Of a stretch of 64,000 nt of DNA, positions 51,101 to 61,728 are shown piece after piece; the stretch's first letter is position 1, and each line of letters starts with the position of its first letter. Source of the stretch: CALHVX01 sp039198065 (lineage in GTDB: Bacteria > Pseudomonadota > Gammaproteobacteria > Pseudomonadales > Azotimanducaceae); the NCBI GenBank assembly GCA_039198065.1, contig JBCCTU010000010.1:1-64000 (forward strand), in the 5' to 3' direction. The notes beneath the pieces were generated by a model. The model had not been told where the DNA came from. It worked only from the letters and a program-made list of their open reading frames with translations, and ran no database searches. Both the position numbers and the translations under genes were made by a program.

Positions 51101-52969
51101 ATGCCAACGATTGCCCGTTTGAGTCCGCAGCTTGCGAATCAGATCGCCGCCGGTGAGGTGGTCGAACGGCCGTCGTCGATTGTGAAAGAACTGCTCGAGA
51201 ACGCGATCGATGCCGGCGCTTCCCGCATCGTCGTGCAGGTGCGGGGTGGCGGCGTGGCGCTCATTCGCGTCGTGGATGACGGGTGTGGAATCGCGGCCGA
51301 CGAACTGGCGCTCGCCGTGGCGCGGCACGCCACAAGCAAGATCACCCGACCGCAGGATCTCGATGCCATTGCCAGCCTCGGCTTTCGCGGCGAAGCGCTC
51401 GCCAGTGTTGGATCGGTTGCTCGATTGTCGCTGACCAGCCGTGTTGCCTCCGCAGAGCAGGGTGCGGCGATCGACGTCGAGGGCGGCACCAGCAGCGGGC
51501 CCCGCCCTGCCGCGCATCCCGTGGGAACCACCGTTGAGGTTCGCGATCTGTTCTTCAACACGCCGGCGCGCCGCAAGTTTCTGAAAACTGAGCGAACGGA
51601 GCTGGCACGTATCGATCAGATCGTCCGCAAGCTCTCCCTCGCGCATCCGGACGTTGCCTTTGAACTGAACGCGGAGGGCCGCAAGCCGCTGGCGTTACCG
51701 GCGCGGGACGTAGACGTTCGCCTGGGGCGGGTGCTGGCGCCGGACTTTGTCTCGCAGGCGCTGGTCATCGATGAGCAAGCCCGGCCCAGAACCGATCGAT
51801 CCGGCAACGACGACCGCGACACACGGATGCGCTTAAGCGGCTGGGTCGCGCGAGCGACCTACTCTCGCGCGCAGCCGGACCAGCAGTACTTTTTCGTCAA
51901 TGGCCGCGCGGTCAACGACCGCCTGGTGGCGCACGCTGTCCGGCAGGCGTATCGCGACGTGTTGTTCCACGGCCGCCATCCGGTGTTCGTGCTGTTCCTG
52001 TCGCTCGATCCGGCGGCCGTTGACGTCAACGTGCACCCGACGAAACACGAGGTTCGCTTTCGCGACGCGCGCCGGGTGCATGACTTCATCTTCGGTTCGC
52101 TCAACCGAGCCCTGCGGGACGAGCGCCCCACCACTGGCGCACCCGACGAGACCCGCGATGGCCCTGCCTTTCAGGGCGCCCGGTTTGTTGCACCGCCGAC
52201 TGAGTTGCCGGGTACGGCCGCACGTCCGCGCAACGGATCGCTTGCCTTGCTCGACGGCGTCGAGCGAGTGTTCGCCGGCGACAGCAGTCCGTCGTGGCTT
52301 GGGGCGGCGAGTCGCGCGAATACCGGCGAGGGTCACGACCCGGCATTGGGCCAGGTCGCGGAGGGAACGAACGCACCAACCGATGTGCCGCCGCTCGGCT
52401 ACGCGCTGGCGCAGCTCCACGGTGTCTACGTGCTCAGTCAGACGGCTCGCGGGTTGATCCTCGTGGACATGCACGCCGCCCATGAGCGGGTGGTCTATGA
52501 GCAGCTGAAGCGCCAGTTTCACGGCCAGGCGCTGGCTCAGCAGCGGTTGCTGGTGCCCATCAACTTCACCGTCAGCGACAGCGAAGCCGATGTGCTCGAA
52601 CGCTACGGCCCCGAACTGCCGAGCCTGGGGCTCGACCTCAGCCTCCTGTCACCGACGACCGCACGTCTGCACGCCGTGCCCGTGCTACTGGCGCGCGGTA
52701 ACGGCGAACGTCTGGCTCGGGATCTGCTGGCGGATCTTGGCACCTTCGGAATCAGCGATCGGGTGCAGGCGCGGGCCGATGCGTTGCTCGCGACCATGGC
52801 CTGTCACGGATCGGTGCGCGCCAATCGGCAGCTGACGCTTGCGGAAATGAATGCCCTGCTGCGGGCCATGGAGCAAACGCCCAGTGCGGGCCAGTGCAAC
52901 CACGGTCGCCCAACCTACGTCGAGTGGAGTCTCGATGCGTTGGACGCGGCGTTCCTACGCGGGCAGTGA
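51101..52969 (+). CDS. mutL: DNA mismatch repair protein MutL
   Basis: 622 aa. N-terminal GHKL ATPase (KELLENAIDAGAS, DDGCGI, GFRGEALASVGSV) and a C-terminal dimerisation domain. The latter has DMHAAHERVVYE, fitting the D[QM]HA(x2)E(x4)E endonuclease motif, plus ACHGSVRA and QCNHGRP, the accessory metal-site motifs. This suggests a nicking MutL, as in Pseudomonas, rather than the MutH-dependent E. coli type. Coupled to miaA through a GTGA overlap. Confidence 0.95.
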   Translation: MPTIARLSPQLANQIAAGEVVERPSSIVKELLENAIDAGASRIVVQVRGGGVALIRVVDDGCGIAADELALAVARHATSKITRPQDLDAIASLGFRGEALASVGSVARLSLTSRVASAEQGAAIDVEGGTSSGPRPAAHPVGTTVEVRDLFFNTPARRKFLKTERTELARIDQIVRKLSLAHPDVAFELNAEGRKPLALPARDVDVRLGRVLAPDFVSQALVIDEQARPRTDRSGNDDRDTRMRLSGWVARATYSRAQPDQQYFFVNGRAVNDRLVAHAVRQAYRDVLFHGRHPVFVLFLSLDPAAVDVNVHPTKHEVRFRDARRVHDFIFGSLNRALRDERPTTGAPDETRDGPAFQGARFVAPPTELPGTAARPRNGSLALLDGVERVFAGDSSPSWLGAASRANTGEGHDPALGQVAEGTNAPTDVPPLGYALAQLHGVYVLSQTARGLILVDMHAAHERVVYEQLKRQFHGQALAQQRLLVPINFTVSDSEADVLERYGPELPSLGLDLSLLSPTTARLHAVPVLLARGNGERLARDLLADLGTFGISDRVQARADALLATMACHGSVRANRQLTLAEMNALLRAMEQTPSAGQCNHGRPTYVEWSLDALDAAFLRGQ

Positions 52970-53994
52970 CCGCGTCCCAGTCATCGCCATCGACACGGAC
53001 CTCGACCCCAGCGCCGGTGCTGCTCGTTGGACCCACGGCAACCGGAAAAACGGCGCTTGCCATGGCGCTGGCGGATCGGCTGCCGGTTTCGCTCATCAAT
53101 ATGGATTCCGCTCAGGTCTTCCGGGGCATGGACCGGGGTACAGCGAAACCAACAGCGGCAGAACTGAGCCGTTATCCGCACGCGCTGCTCGACCTTTGCG
53201 ATCCGGCGGAGCGCTACTCGGCCGCGCGCTTCGTCGCCGACGCGGACGCTGAGGTACGCGCTGCGCTGGCTGCGGATCGGTGGCCGCTGCTCGTCGGCGG
53301 TACGATGCTCTACGCCCGGGCGTTCTGCTATGGCCTGACGGCTCTGCCGGCCGCCGATGCCCAGACACGGGCAGCGCTCGAGGCCGAGGCACAGGAACGG
53401 GGGTTGCCGGCCCTGCACGCCGAACTCGAAGTGGCGGATCCGGCCGCCGCGGCGACCATTCATCCGGCCAACCGGCAACGCCTCTTGCGGGCGCTTGAGG
53501 TGTACCGTCTCACCGGCCGGCCAATTTCCGAGTGGTGGCGCGCGGCGCCGCTGGAAGACGCAGCCCAGCGCATTCCTCTAGCTACCGGGCAGCGACCGCG
53601 GGTGCTGGGCCTGTGGGTGGAAGATCGGGCGCAGCTGCACCGGCGGATCGAGATGCGTTTTGACGCCATGCTCGACGGTGGGTTGATCGATGAGGTCTCG
53701 CAGCTGCGCGCGCGCGGGGACCTTGACCCGCAGCTGCCGTCGGTTCGCGCCGTCGGCTACCGGCAGGTGTGGGACTTTCTCGAGGGCCGTTTCGACCACG
53801 ATGAGCTGCGGCGCCGCGGTCAGGCCGCGACGCGGCAGCTGGCGAAACGCCAGCTCACCTGGATGCGCGGTTGGGACGAGCTGGAACGCATCGCGGCGGA
53901 ACCGCTCTGGCGCGGTCAGGACGCGGTCGAACGACAGGCAGACCGAATCGTCGAGTACCTTGCAAATCCGCAGGTCGACGGCCATATTCCTTAG
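52966..53994 (+). CDS. miaA: tRNA dimethylallyltransferase
   Basis: Adds a dimethylallyl group to A37 of tRNAs reading UNN codons. 342 aa from GTG 52966, overlapping the mutL stop; the open frame to 52894 is unnecessary. P-loop GPTATGKTALAMALA, then NMDSAQVFRGMDRGTAKP and the DMAPP-site ATIHPANRQRLLRALEVYRLTG; C-terminal RQLAKRQLTWMRGW. Standard mutL-miaA-hfq order. Confidence 0.95.
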   Translation: MTASQSSPSTRTSTPAPVLLVGPTATGKTALAMALADRLPVSLINMDSAQVFRGMDRGTAKPTAAELSRYPHALLDLCDPAERYSAARFVADADAEVRAALAADRWPLLVGGTMLYARAFCYGLTALPAADAQTRAALEAEAQERGLPALHAELEVADPAAAATIHPANRQRLLRALEVYRLTGRPISEWWRAAPLEDAAQRIPLATGQRPRVLGLWVEDRAQLHRRIEMRFDAMLDGGLIDEVSQLRARGDLDPQLPSVRAVGYRQVWDFLEGRFDHDELRRRGQAATRQLAKRQLTWMRGWDELERIAAEPLWRGQDAVERQADRIVEYLANPQVDGHIP

Positions 53995-54183
53995 GCGCAC
54001 GGTAAAGAAGTACCCGCTCGCGGGCGCCCGTGCCACCCTGCCGTCGGGCGTCACACGGTCGCGACGGTACGCTAGGACCCGAACCAACGGCTGGAACCCG
54101 TACCCGACCCCGAACGCGGTTTGTCGCCAGTTTTTTGATGCCCCGGAGGTTGCGGGGCGAGGGCGGCAACCCAGGAGGACTGC

Positions 54184-54432
54184 ATGTCAAAAGGGCACTC
54201 GTTACAAGACCCTTATCTGAATACGCTTCGCAAGGAGCGGATTCCCGTATCCATCTACCTCGTCAACGGCATCAAGCTGCAGGGCCAGATTGAGTCCTTC
54301 GATCAGTTCGTGGTGCTGTTGCGTAACTCAGTCAGTCAGATGGTCTACAAACACGCCATCTCGACGGTCGTGCCATCCCGTGCCGTCAAGCTGAGCGGCA
54401 ATCAACCGGAGGCCAGCGCGGCCGAGTCCTGA
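54184..54432 (+). CDS. hfq: RNA chaperone Hfq
   Basis: 82 aa Sm-like hexamer protein mediating sRNA-mRNA pairing. Sm1 segment QDPYLNTLRKERIPVSIYLV and Sm2 YKHAISTVVPS are canonical; short C-terminal tail as in Pseudomonas (82 aa), not the long E. coli tail. Strong RBS AGGAGG at 54173-54178, five bases before ATG. A GCCCCG/CGGGGC hairpin (54140-54158) in the 189-base leader may be a regulatory structure. Confidence 0.97.
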   Translation: MSKGHSLQDPYLNTLRKERIPVSIYLVNGIKLQGQIESFDQFVVLLRNSVSQMVYKHAISTVVPSRAVKLSGNQPEASAAES

Positions 54433-54451
54433 CTCGGTCGGCCGATCCATC

Positions 54452-55789
54452 GTGTTTTTTGAACGCCCAGAGCTCGGACGGCGGGCCGTGCTCGTGACCC
54501 TGCGTTGTTCCACTCACAACGCATTGCCCACCGCACCGGATCCGGAGGAGACCCGCGATCTCGCCATCGGCGCCGGTCTTGAGGTCTGCGCGTGCGTCGA
54601 ACAAACGCGCGCTGAACCGCATCCGCGGCTGTTTCTTGGTGCCGGCAAGGTCGATGAGCTGAAGTCTGTCATGGCAGCACACGACGCCAATCTGCTGCTG
54701 CTCAACCACGACGTCGGTCCGGGACAGCAGCGCAACCTCGAACAGGCGCTCGATGCGCGGGTTATGCCGCGCACGGAGTTGATCCTGCACATTTTCGCGG
54801 ATCGGGCGGCGAGCCACGAGGGCAAGCTGCAGGTGGAGCTGGCGCAGCTGCGACACGCCCAGACCCGGCTCGTGCGCGGTTGGACCCACCTGGACCGGCA
54901 AAAGGGCGGTATCGGCATGCGCGGTGCTGGCGAAACGCAGATCGAGATGGATCAGCGCATGCTGGCCGAGCGGGTTAAAGCAACCAGCGCCCGCCTGGCG
55001 ACGGTCGAACGCCAGCGCGCGTCGCGACGCCGGCGCCGGGAGCGGCAGGACGTGCCTTTGATTGCGCTCGTCGGCTACACCAACGCGGGCAAGTCGACGT
55101 TGTTCAATCGGCTCACGGAAGCCAACGTATTAGCCGAGGACCGGCTGTTTGCGACCCTCGATCCGACCAGCCGGCAGCTCGACCTGCCGGGGGTTGGGCC
55201 CGTCGTCTTGAGTGACACCGTCGGCTTCATCTCGCAGCTGCCGCACTCCCTGGTAGACGCGTTCAAATCGACGCTCGAGGACGTCGCCCGTGCTGAGCTG
55301 CTGCTGCACGTCATCGACGTCAGCGCCGCGGAGCCGGAAGAGCAGATTCAGGCCGTGGACCAGGTGCTCGAGGAAATCGACGCACAGGACGTGCCGCAGC
55401 TGCGGGTGTTGAACAAATTTGATCAGCTCGAGTCGAAAACTGTTCCGCGGGCGCTCCTCGGCACCGGGCGGGCCGTCGCCATCAGTGCCCGCGACGGTAC
55501 CGGCGTCGAAGAGTTGCTGGATACGCTCGGGCTCGCGCTTCGCGGGCCGGTCACGCAGCTGGTCGTGTCCTTGCCCCCGAGTGCGGGCAGATTGCGCGCG
55601 CGGCTCTACGAGCAGGGGCTTGTCGACGCAGAAGCGACCGCGGCCGATGGTACAATTCGGCTTCTTGCCAGTCTGGATGACGCTCAACGCGACCGGCTGG
55701 CTACGGAACCCGGCGTTGTGATTCAACGCGCGGCGTTATCCGAACCCGAGCGGGCGCTGACGGCGCCCCTCGGAGCGATCGGCAGCTGA
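54452..55789 (+). CDS. hflX: Ribosome-associated GTPase HflX
   Basis: Splits stalled 70S ribosomes under heat stress. 445 aa from GTG 54452 (MFFERPELGRRAVLV). The N-terminal HflX domain has the GxGKVDEL-type loop LGAGKVDELKS and GGIGMRGAGETQIEMDQR; the G domain has GYTNAGKSTLFNRL, DTVGFISQLPHSLVDAF and NKFDQ. It follows hfq by 19 bases. Confidence 0.95.
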   Translation: MFFERPELGRRAVLVTLRCSTHNALPTAPDPEETRDLAIGAGLEVCACVEQTRAEPHPRLFLGAGKVDELKSVMAAHDANLLLLNHDVGPGQQRNLEQALDARVMPRTELILHIFADRAASHEGKLQVELAQLRHAQTRLVRGWTHLDRQKGGIGMRGAGETQIEMDQRMLAERVKATSARLATVERQRASRRRRRERQDVPLIALVGYTNAGKSTLFNRLTEANVLAEDRLFATLDPTSRQLDLPGVGPVVLSDTVGFISQLPHSLVDAFKSTLEDVARAELLLHVIDVSAAEPEEQIQAVDQVLEEIDAQDVPQLRVLNKFDQLESKTVPRALLGTGRAVAISARDGTGVEELLDTLGLALRGPVTQLVVSLPPSAGRLRARLYEQGLVDAEATAADGTIRLLASLDDAQRDRLATEPGVVIQRAALSEPERALTAPLGAIGS

Positions 55790-55836
55790 TTCCAGCGCAG
55801 CCGACGCGAACGACCTACGTTACGGAGCACAACAGC

Positions 55837-56964
55837 ATGGCCTGGAATGAACCCGGCGGCGATAAAGACCCCTGGGGCAATCGCAATGAGCAGGGACCCC
55901 CGGATCTCGATGAAGCGTTTCGCAAGCTGCAGAACCAGCTCGCGGGCATCTTCGGCGGCGGTAAGGGTGGCGGCGGCGGTCCCCGGGGGCCCTCGGCGTC
56001 GAGCCTCGGCTTCATTGCCGTCGCTGCGCTGGTACTGTTCGGGCTGTCGGGCTTTTATCAGGTCGACGAACAGGAGCGTGCGGTCGAGTTTCGCTTTGGT
56101 AAAGCCAAGCCGGAAATCGTTCAACCGGGTCTGGCGTGGTACGCACCGATGCTCGAGACCGTCGAGCTGGTCAATGTCACGCGGGTTAACAGCCACACGC
56201 ATAAGGCGCTGATGCTTACGGAAGACGAGAACATCGTCGACGTTAAGCTCACGGTTCAGTACGTCATTAACGATGCCCTTGCGCATCTGGTTAACGTCCG
56301 CACGCCCGAGAGCAGCCTCGACAACGCAACGGAAAGCGCTCTCCGCCACGTCGTTGGTGGCTCGAAGATGGAACCGATCATTACTACGGGCCGCGCGGCG
56401 ATCGCGGCCGAAGTGCAGGACCGCTTGCAGTCCTACCTCGATCGCTACGGCACGGGCTATCTCGTGACCAAGGTGAACATCGATGAAAGTGCGCCGCCGA
56501 ACGAGGTGAGGGAAGCGTTCGACGACGTGCAGAAGGCAAAGGAAGACGAACAACGCTTCATTAACGAAGCGAACGCCTACGCGGAAAAAATTGTTCCCGA
56601 GGCCAAGGGTGAGGCGGAACGGCTGCGGGAGCAGGCCAAGGCCTACCGCGATCGCGTCGTTGCTCAGGCAGAGGGTGAATCGTCGCGCTTCACCAAACTC
56701 TTTGCGGAGTACAGTCAGGCGGAAAAAGTCACCCGCGACCGGCTGTACATCGATGCCATGGAACAGCTCCTCACGCAGAGCTCGAAAGTGCTCGTCGACG
56801 TGGAAGGTGGGAACAATCTGCTTTATTTGCCGCTCGATAAGATCGCCCAGGCCAGCGCCAACGATCCGCGGATCAATCCGGAAACCGTTCGCAGCCTTGT
56901 CGATGAGCGGGTTCGAGACATCACCAACCGGGCACCGCTGACGCGGCGCCGTGATACGCGCTGA
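55837..56964 (+). CDS. hflK: FtsH modulator HflK
   Basis: Inner-membrane SPFH/prohibitin-type protein that forms the HflKC cage around FtsH. 375 aa: cytoplasmic Gly-rich head (GNRNEQGPPDLDEAFRKLQ; GGGKGGGGGPRG), membrane helix about 60-76, Band-7 domain (about 80-260) starting GFYQVDEQERAVEFRFGK, and coiled C-terminal helix. Runs directly into hflC (14-base gap). Confidence 0.95.
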   Translation: MAWNEPGGDKDPWGNRNEQGPPDLDEAFRKLQNQLAGIFGGGKGGGGGPRGPSASSLGFIAVAALVLFGLSGFYQVDEQERAVEFRFGKAKPEIVQPGLAWYAPMLETVELVNVTRVNSHTHKALMLTEDENIVDVKLTVQYVINDALAHLVNVRTPESSLDNATESALRHVVGGSKMEPIITTGRAAIAAEVQDRLQSYLDRYGTGYLVTKVNIDESAPPNEVREAFDDVQKAKEDEQRFINEANAYAEKIVPEAKGEAERLREQAKAYRDRVVAQAEGESSRFTKLFAEYSQAEKVTRDRLYIDAMEQLLTQSSKVLVDVEGGNNLLYLPLDKIAQASANDPRINPETVRSLVDERVRDITNRAPLTRRRDTR

Positions 56965-56978
56965 GGCTGGGAGGCATC

Positions 56979-57848
56979 ATGAGTACCCGTAATCTCGTTC
57001 TCATTCTCATTGCTGGCCTTGCCGTCCTTGCCTTGAGCGCCAGTGTGTACACCGTGCATCAAACGGAGCGCGCCATCCTGTTGAAGTTTGGCGCGGTCGT
57101 TAGCACTGACGTCCAGCCAGGGCTGCATTTCAAGGTGCCGCTCATGAACACGGTCAAAAAGTTCGATGCGCGCGTGCTGACCGTCGATTCGCTTGCGGAG
57201 ACGTACTACACGCAGGAACAAAAACCGCTGATCGTTGATTCCTTCATCAAGTGGCGCGTGGCCGACGTACCGCTGTATTACAAAGCTACCTCGGGCGAGG
57301 AGCTGCGCGCCGAACGAATTCTACAGGAGCGGGTCAACGAAGGATTGCGTAACCAGATTGGTCGACGCGACATGCACGAGGTCATCTCCGGGCAGCGTGA
57401 TCTGTTGATGCAGGAACTGACCGATGAGCTGAACTCCGTGATGCTCACCGCCGCTGGTGTCGAAGTCATCGACGTGCGGGTTAAGCGCATCGATCTACCG
57501 CAGGCGGTGTCGGAGTCGGTCTACGATCGCATGAACTCGGAACGCCACATTGAAGCGGAACAGTATCGCGCTCAAGGGCGTGAACGGGCGCTGGCGATCC
57601 GTGCCGATGCGGAGCGACAAACGGTGGTTCTGCAGGCCGACGCTTACAACGAAGCCGAGCAGATTCGCGGCGACGGCGATGCAAAGGCAGCCGGTATCTA
57701 TGCGGCCGCCTACGAGCAGGATCCTGAGTTCTATGAGTTCTACCGCAGCATCAACGCCTATGGCAGCGTGTTCGGTGGCAAAGACGACCTGCTGATCCTC
57801 GATCCCAACAGCGAGTTCTTTAAGTACCTCAAGAACGACGGCAGCTAG
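56979..57848 (+). CDS. hflC: FtsH modulator HflC
   Basis: 289 aa partner of HflK: N-terminal anchor LVLILIAGLAVLALSASVYTV, then Band-7 domain with VHQTERAILLKFGAVV and the conserved AYRIQGRERALAIRADAERQ-like helix (QGRERALAIRADAERQTVVL). Preceded by GGGAGG. Confidence 0.95.
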   Translation: MSTRNLVLILIAGLAVLALSASVYTVHQTERAILLKFGAVVSTDVQPGLHFKVPLMNTVKKFDARVLTVDSLAETYYTQEQKPLIVDSFIKWRVADVPLYYKATSGEELRAERILQERVNEGLRNQIGRRDMHEVISGQRDLLMQELTDELNSVMLTAAGVEVIDVRVKRIDLPQAVSESVYDRMNSERHIEAEQYRAQGRERALAIRADAERQTVVLQADAYNEAEQIRGDGDAKAAGIYAAAYEQDPEFYEFYRSINAYGSVFGGKDDLLILDPNSEFFKYLKNDGS

Positions 57849-57869
57849 TCGTCCGCGAGTCGCGTTCCT

Positions 57870-59063
57870 ATGACCAACCCACGTTGGCAGCTGCCCGACG
57901 GTGTCGATGAGCTGCTGCCGCCCGTCGCCCGGCAGATGGAACACCTGCGCCGCGAGGTGCTCGACGTGTTCCATCGCTGGGGGTTTGATCTGATCGATCC
58001 ACCGCTGGTGGAGTATCTGGACTCGCTGCTGGTGACTGCCAGCGGTGACATGGATCTACAGACCCTCAAATCCACCGATCAGCGCAGCGGACGCCTGCTT
58101 GGCGTGCGTACGGATTTCACCTCGCAGGCCATCCGGGTAGATGCGCAGCACGTTGCCGAAGGAACGGTCAGCCGGTTGTGCTACGCCGGCCCGGTCGTGT
58201 TTGCCAATCCCGTCGGCGTACACGAAAGCCGCGTGCCGCTTAAGGCCGGTGCGGAGATCTTCGGCGTCAGCGAACTCACCGCCGATGCGGAAATCATTGC
58301 ACTGATGCTTGCGGTCCTTGAGGCCGGAGGTCTTGACGATGTGCTGGTGGTGCTCGGTCACATGGGTATCTTCAAAGCACTACTGGATGGCAACGAGGTC
58401 AGTGCGACGACGGCGTCGCAGCTGTTTGACGCCGTGCAGCTCAAGTCCGAAGCCGACATCGCGGCGCTGCTGCCTCGGTCCGCTCTGCGGGACGCGCTGT
58501 CTGCGCTGCCCGGGCTCATGGGTGATGCTCGGGTGCTCGATGACGCCCGGGCGGTGCTCGGGCGCGACTGCGCCGCGGCCGGGGTAGCCATTGATGCCCT
58601 CGAACAGCTGTCGACCGACGTGCGCGCGCGGGTCACGACACAGGAGCTGCGCTACGACCTGTCTGAGCTCACCGGGTTTGGCTATCACACGGGCCCGATC
58701 TTCGCCGCCTATCACCGTCGCCAGGGTCGGGCCTTGGCGCGGGGCGGTCGCTTCGATGGCGCCGGTGACGCGTTTGGCGCGCCGCGGCCTGCGACTGGGT
58801 TCGATGTCAGCCTGCGACCGCTGCTGTCGACGCAGCAGTCGTTCGTTCCTAAGGCAACGACCTGGGTTTCTTTTGCCGCGCTGGCATCGGCCGACGCTCA
58901 CAGCCGATCGCTGCTTTGGGAAACCGTCGACGCGCTGCGCGCCGACGGCCGGCGGGTGGTGCTTGCGTTGAATAAGAGCGACGAACCGAACCCTGAGTGC
59001 GACAGCGAACTGCGTTGGTCCGGTGCGGATTGGTCATTGGTCGAACGGCCGCTGCCGGCATGA
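57870..59063 (+). CDS. hisZ: ATP phosphoribosyltransferase regulatory subunit
   Basis: HisRS paralogue that assembles with short-form HisG for the first step of histidine synthesis. 397 aa with WQLPDGVDELLPPVARQME and class II-like FRVDFTSQAIRV (here VRTDFTSQAIRVDAQH), and ARGGRFDGAGDAFG. Its presence implies the genome has the short HisG. Gene order hflC-hisZ-purA as in Pseudomonas. Confidence 0.93.
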   Translation: MTNPRWQLPDGVDELLPPVARQMEHLRREVLDVFHRWGFDLIDPPLVEYLDSLLVTASGDMDLQTLKSTDQRSGRLLGVRTDFTSQAIRVDAQHVAEGTVSRLCYAGPVVFANPVGVHESRVPLKAGAEIFGVSELTADAEIIALMLAVLEAGGLDDVLVVLGHMGIFKALLDGNEVSATTASQLFDAVQLKSEADIAALLPRSALRDALSALPGLMGDARVLDDARAVLGRDCAAAGVAIDALEQLSTDVRARVTTQELRYDLSELTGFGYHTGPIFAAYHRRQGRALARGGRFDGAGDAFGAPRPATGFDVSLRPLLSTQQSFVPKATTWVSFAALASADAHSRSLLWETVDALRADGRRVVLALNKSDEPNPECDSELRWSGADWSLVERPLPA

Positions 59064-59072
59064 GGATTCGCC

Positions 59073-60368
<1,296 letters not shown>

Positions 60369-60542
60369 GCGCTGGGCCGAATCACCCGGCACTTCCAGGC
60401 AGGTCGTTTGCGTATCGACCGCATTTCACTATCAAATGTTCCCTATCCGTGCATTCTGGGGATCGCAATGCACTGGTAAGGTACGCGGTCCAGAGTAGGG
60501 TTCCGGAAAAGGCGGAACCGTCTACGGGAGCGGAGATTGGCT

Positions 60543-60749
60543 ATGTCGGAGCGGGCACACATCGATTCCAGGTTGCTGGAACTGCTGGTCTGTCCGGCCT
60601 CGCGCGCACCGCTGGTGCTGAGTGCCGACCGCGGCGAACTCTGGTGTCGCGAGAGCCAGCTGGCGTATCCGATCCAGGATGGTGTTCCGGTACTGCTGAC
60701 CGACGCGGCGCGGCCCTTAACGGAGCGGGAACTGGCTGCACGGGACTGA
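60543..60749 (+). CDS. Trm112-family zinc-finger-like protein
   Basis: 68 aa: LLELLVCPASRAPLVLS then LWCRESQLAYPIQDGVPVLL, the YcaR/Trm112 pattern (DGVPVLL is diagnostic). Only two cysteines are seen (VCPA, LWCRE), so a full zinc site is not present. ATG 60543 follows GGAG at 60532-60535; a TTG at 60537 is less likely. Trm112 proteins support methyltransferases, and in bacteria often sit by lpxK/kdsB; here it precedes folE2 by 13 bases. Confidence 0.85.
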   Translation: MSERAHIDSRLLELLVCPASRAPLVLSADRGELWCRESQLAYPIQDGVPVLLTDAARPLTERELAARD

Positions 60750-60762
60750 TGGGCGAAGAGCA

Positions 60763-61704
60763 ATGAGTACAGTATTACTACGCGACATGCCGGACATTCA
60801 GGGCGCCCAGCTAAAGGCGCTGGGTGCGTCCCTGGACTGGGTTGGCATGAGTGACATCAGCCAGCCGCTGTTGATCCGAGACAGCGGCAAGGTGCAAGCG
60901 GTGCAGTCCCGCGTTCAGGTGTACGTGGACCTCGCCGATCCGCAGGCCAAAGGCATTCACATGTCGCGCCTGTATTTGATTCTCGACGAGCACGCCGAAA
61001 CTCGACCCTTGAGCGCCCCGGGCCTGAAGCTGCTGCTGCATTCGATGCTCGAGTCGCATCGGGGGCTCAGCGGTAAGGCGTTCGTTCGCTTCAGTTTCGA
61101 CTACTTTCTTCGGCGACCGGCGCTGGTCAGCGAAAACTCGGGCTGGCACGCCTACCCGGTGGAGATCACGGGTACGCTCGTCGACGGGCAGATTGCCCTA
61201 GAGGTGAAGTTGGCGGTGAAGTACTCGTCGACCTGCCCGGCCTCGGCGGCCCTGGCGCGGCAGCTCATCCAAGAGCAGTTCGCCAAGGACTTTGGTACCA
61301 ACGGGTTCGTTGATGCCGCCGCCGTGCATCAGTGGTTGGGGACGGAGCAGGGCATTGTGGCGACGCCACACAGCCAGCGCAGCACCGGCCGAGTATTGTT
61401 TCGGTTGGCTGAAGGCGTGGAAGACTTCCCCATCACTGATCTGATTGATCGCATCGAAGGAACACTGAAAACGCCGGTACAAACGGCGGTCAAGCGTGAA
61501 GACGAGCAGGAGTTTGCGCGGCTTAACGGCCAGAACCTCATGTTCATTGAAGACTCGAGCCGCAAGCTCAAGTCGATGCTCGCCGACGATCAACGCCTCG
61601 CCGATTTCTGGGTGCGTGTGGAACACCATGAAAGCCTCCACGCGCATGACGCGGTGGGGGTGTTCACTAAGGGTGTCGACGGCGGCTACTCACCTAGTCC
61701 GTAG
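60763..61704 (+). CDS. folE2: GTP cyclohydrolase FolE2 (type IB)
   Basis: Converts GTP to dihydroneopterin triphosphate for folate/queuosine precursors. 313 aa of the COG1469 family, starting LLRDMPDIQG and LDWVGMSDISQPL, with the conserved cysteine in KYSSTCPASAAL and FIEDSSRKLKSML. This form uses metals other than zinc and is often induced when zinc is scarce; whether that holds here needs the promoter. Preceded by AAGAGCAATG. Confidence 0.93.
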   Translation: MSTVLLRDMPDIQGAQLKALGASLDWVGMSDISQPLLIRDSGKVQAVQSRVQVYVDLADPQAKGIHMSRLYLILDEHAETRPLSAPGLKLLLHSMLESHRGLSGKAFVRFSFDYFLRRPALVSENSGWHAYPVEITGTLVDGQIALEVKLAVKYSSTCPASAALARQLIQEQFAKDFGTNGFVDAAAVHQWLGTEQGIVATPHSQRSTGRVLFRLAEGVEDFPITDLIDRIEGTLKTPVQTAVKREDEQEFARLNGQNLMFIEDSSRKLKSMLADDQRLADFWVRVEHHESLHAHDAVGVFTKGVDGGYSPSP

Positions 61705-61728
61705 TCTATCGACCTTAGTCTTTCGTCC

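Noticed and set aside
54140..54158. GC hairpin before hfq as a terminator of miaA
   Set aside because: No T-run follows and the conserved hfq leader continues; kept only as a leader structure.
60369..60540. Possible tRNA or small RNA between purA and the Trm112-like gene
   Set aside because: No cloverleaf or TTCRA arm is visible; only a short hairpin (TTCCGGAAAAGGCGGAA) near 60501.
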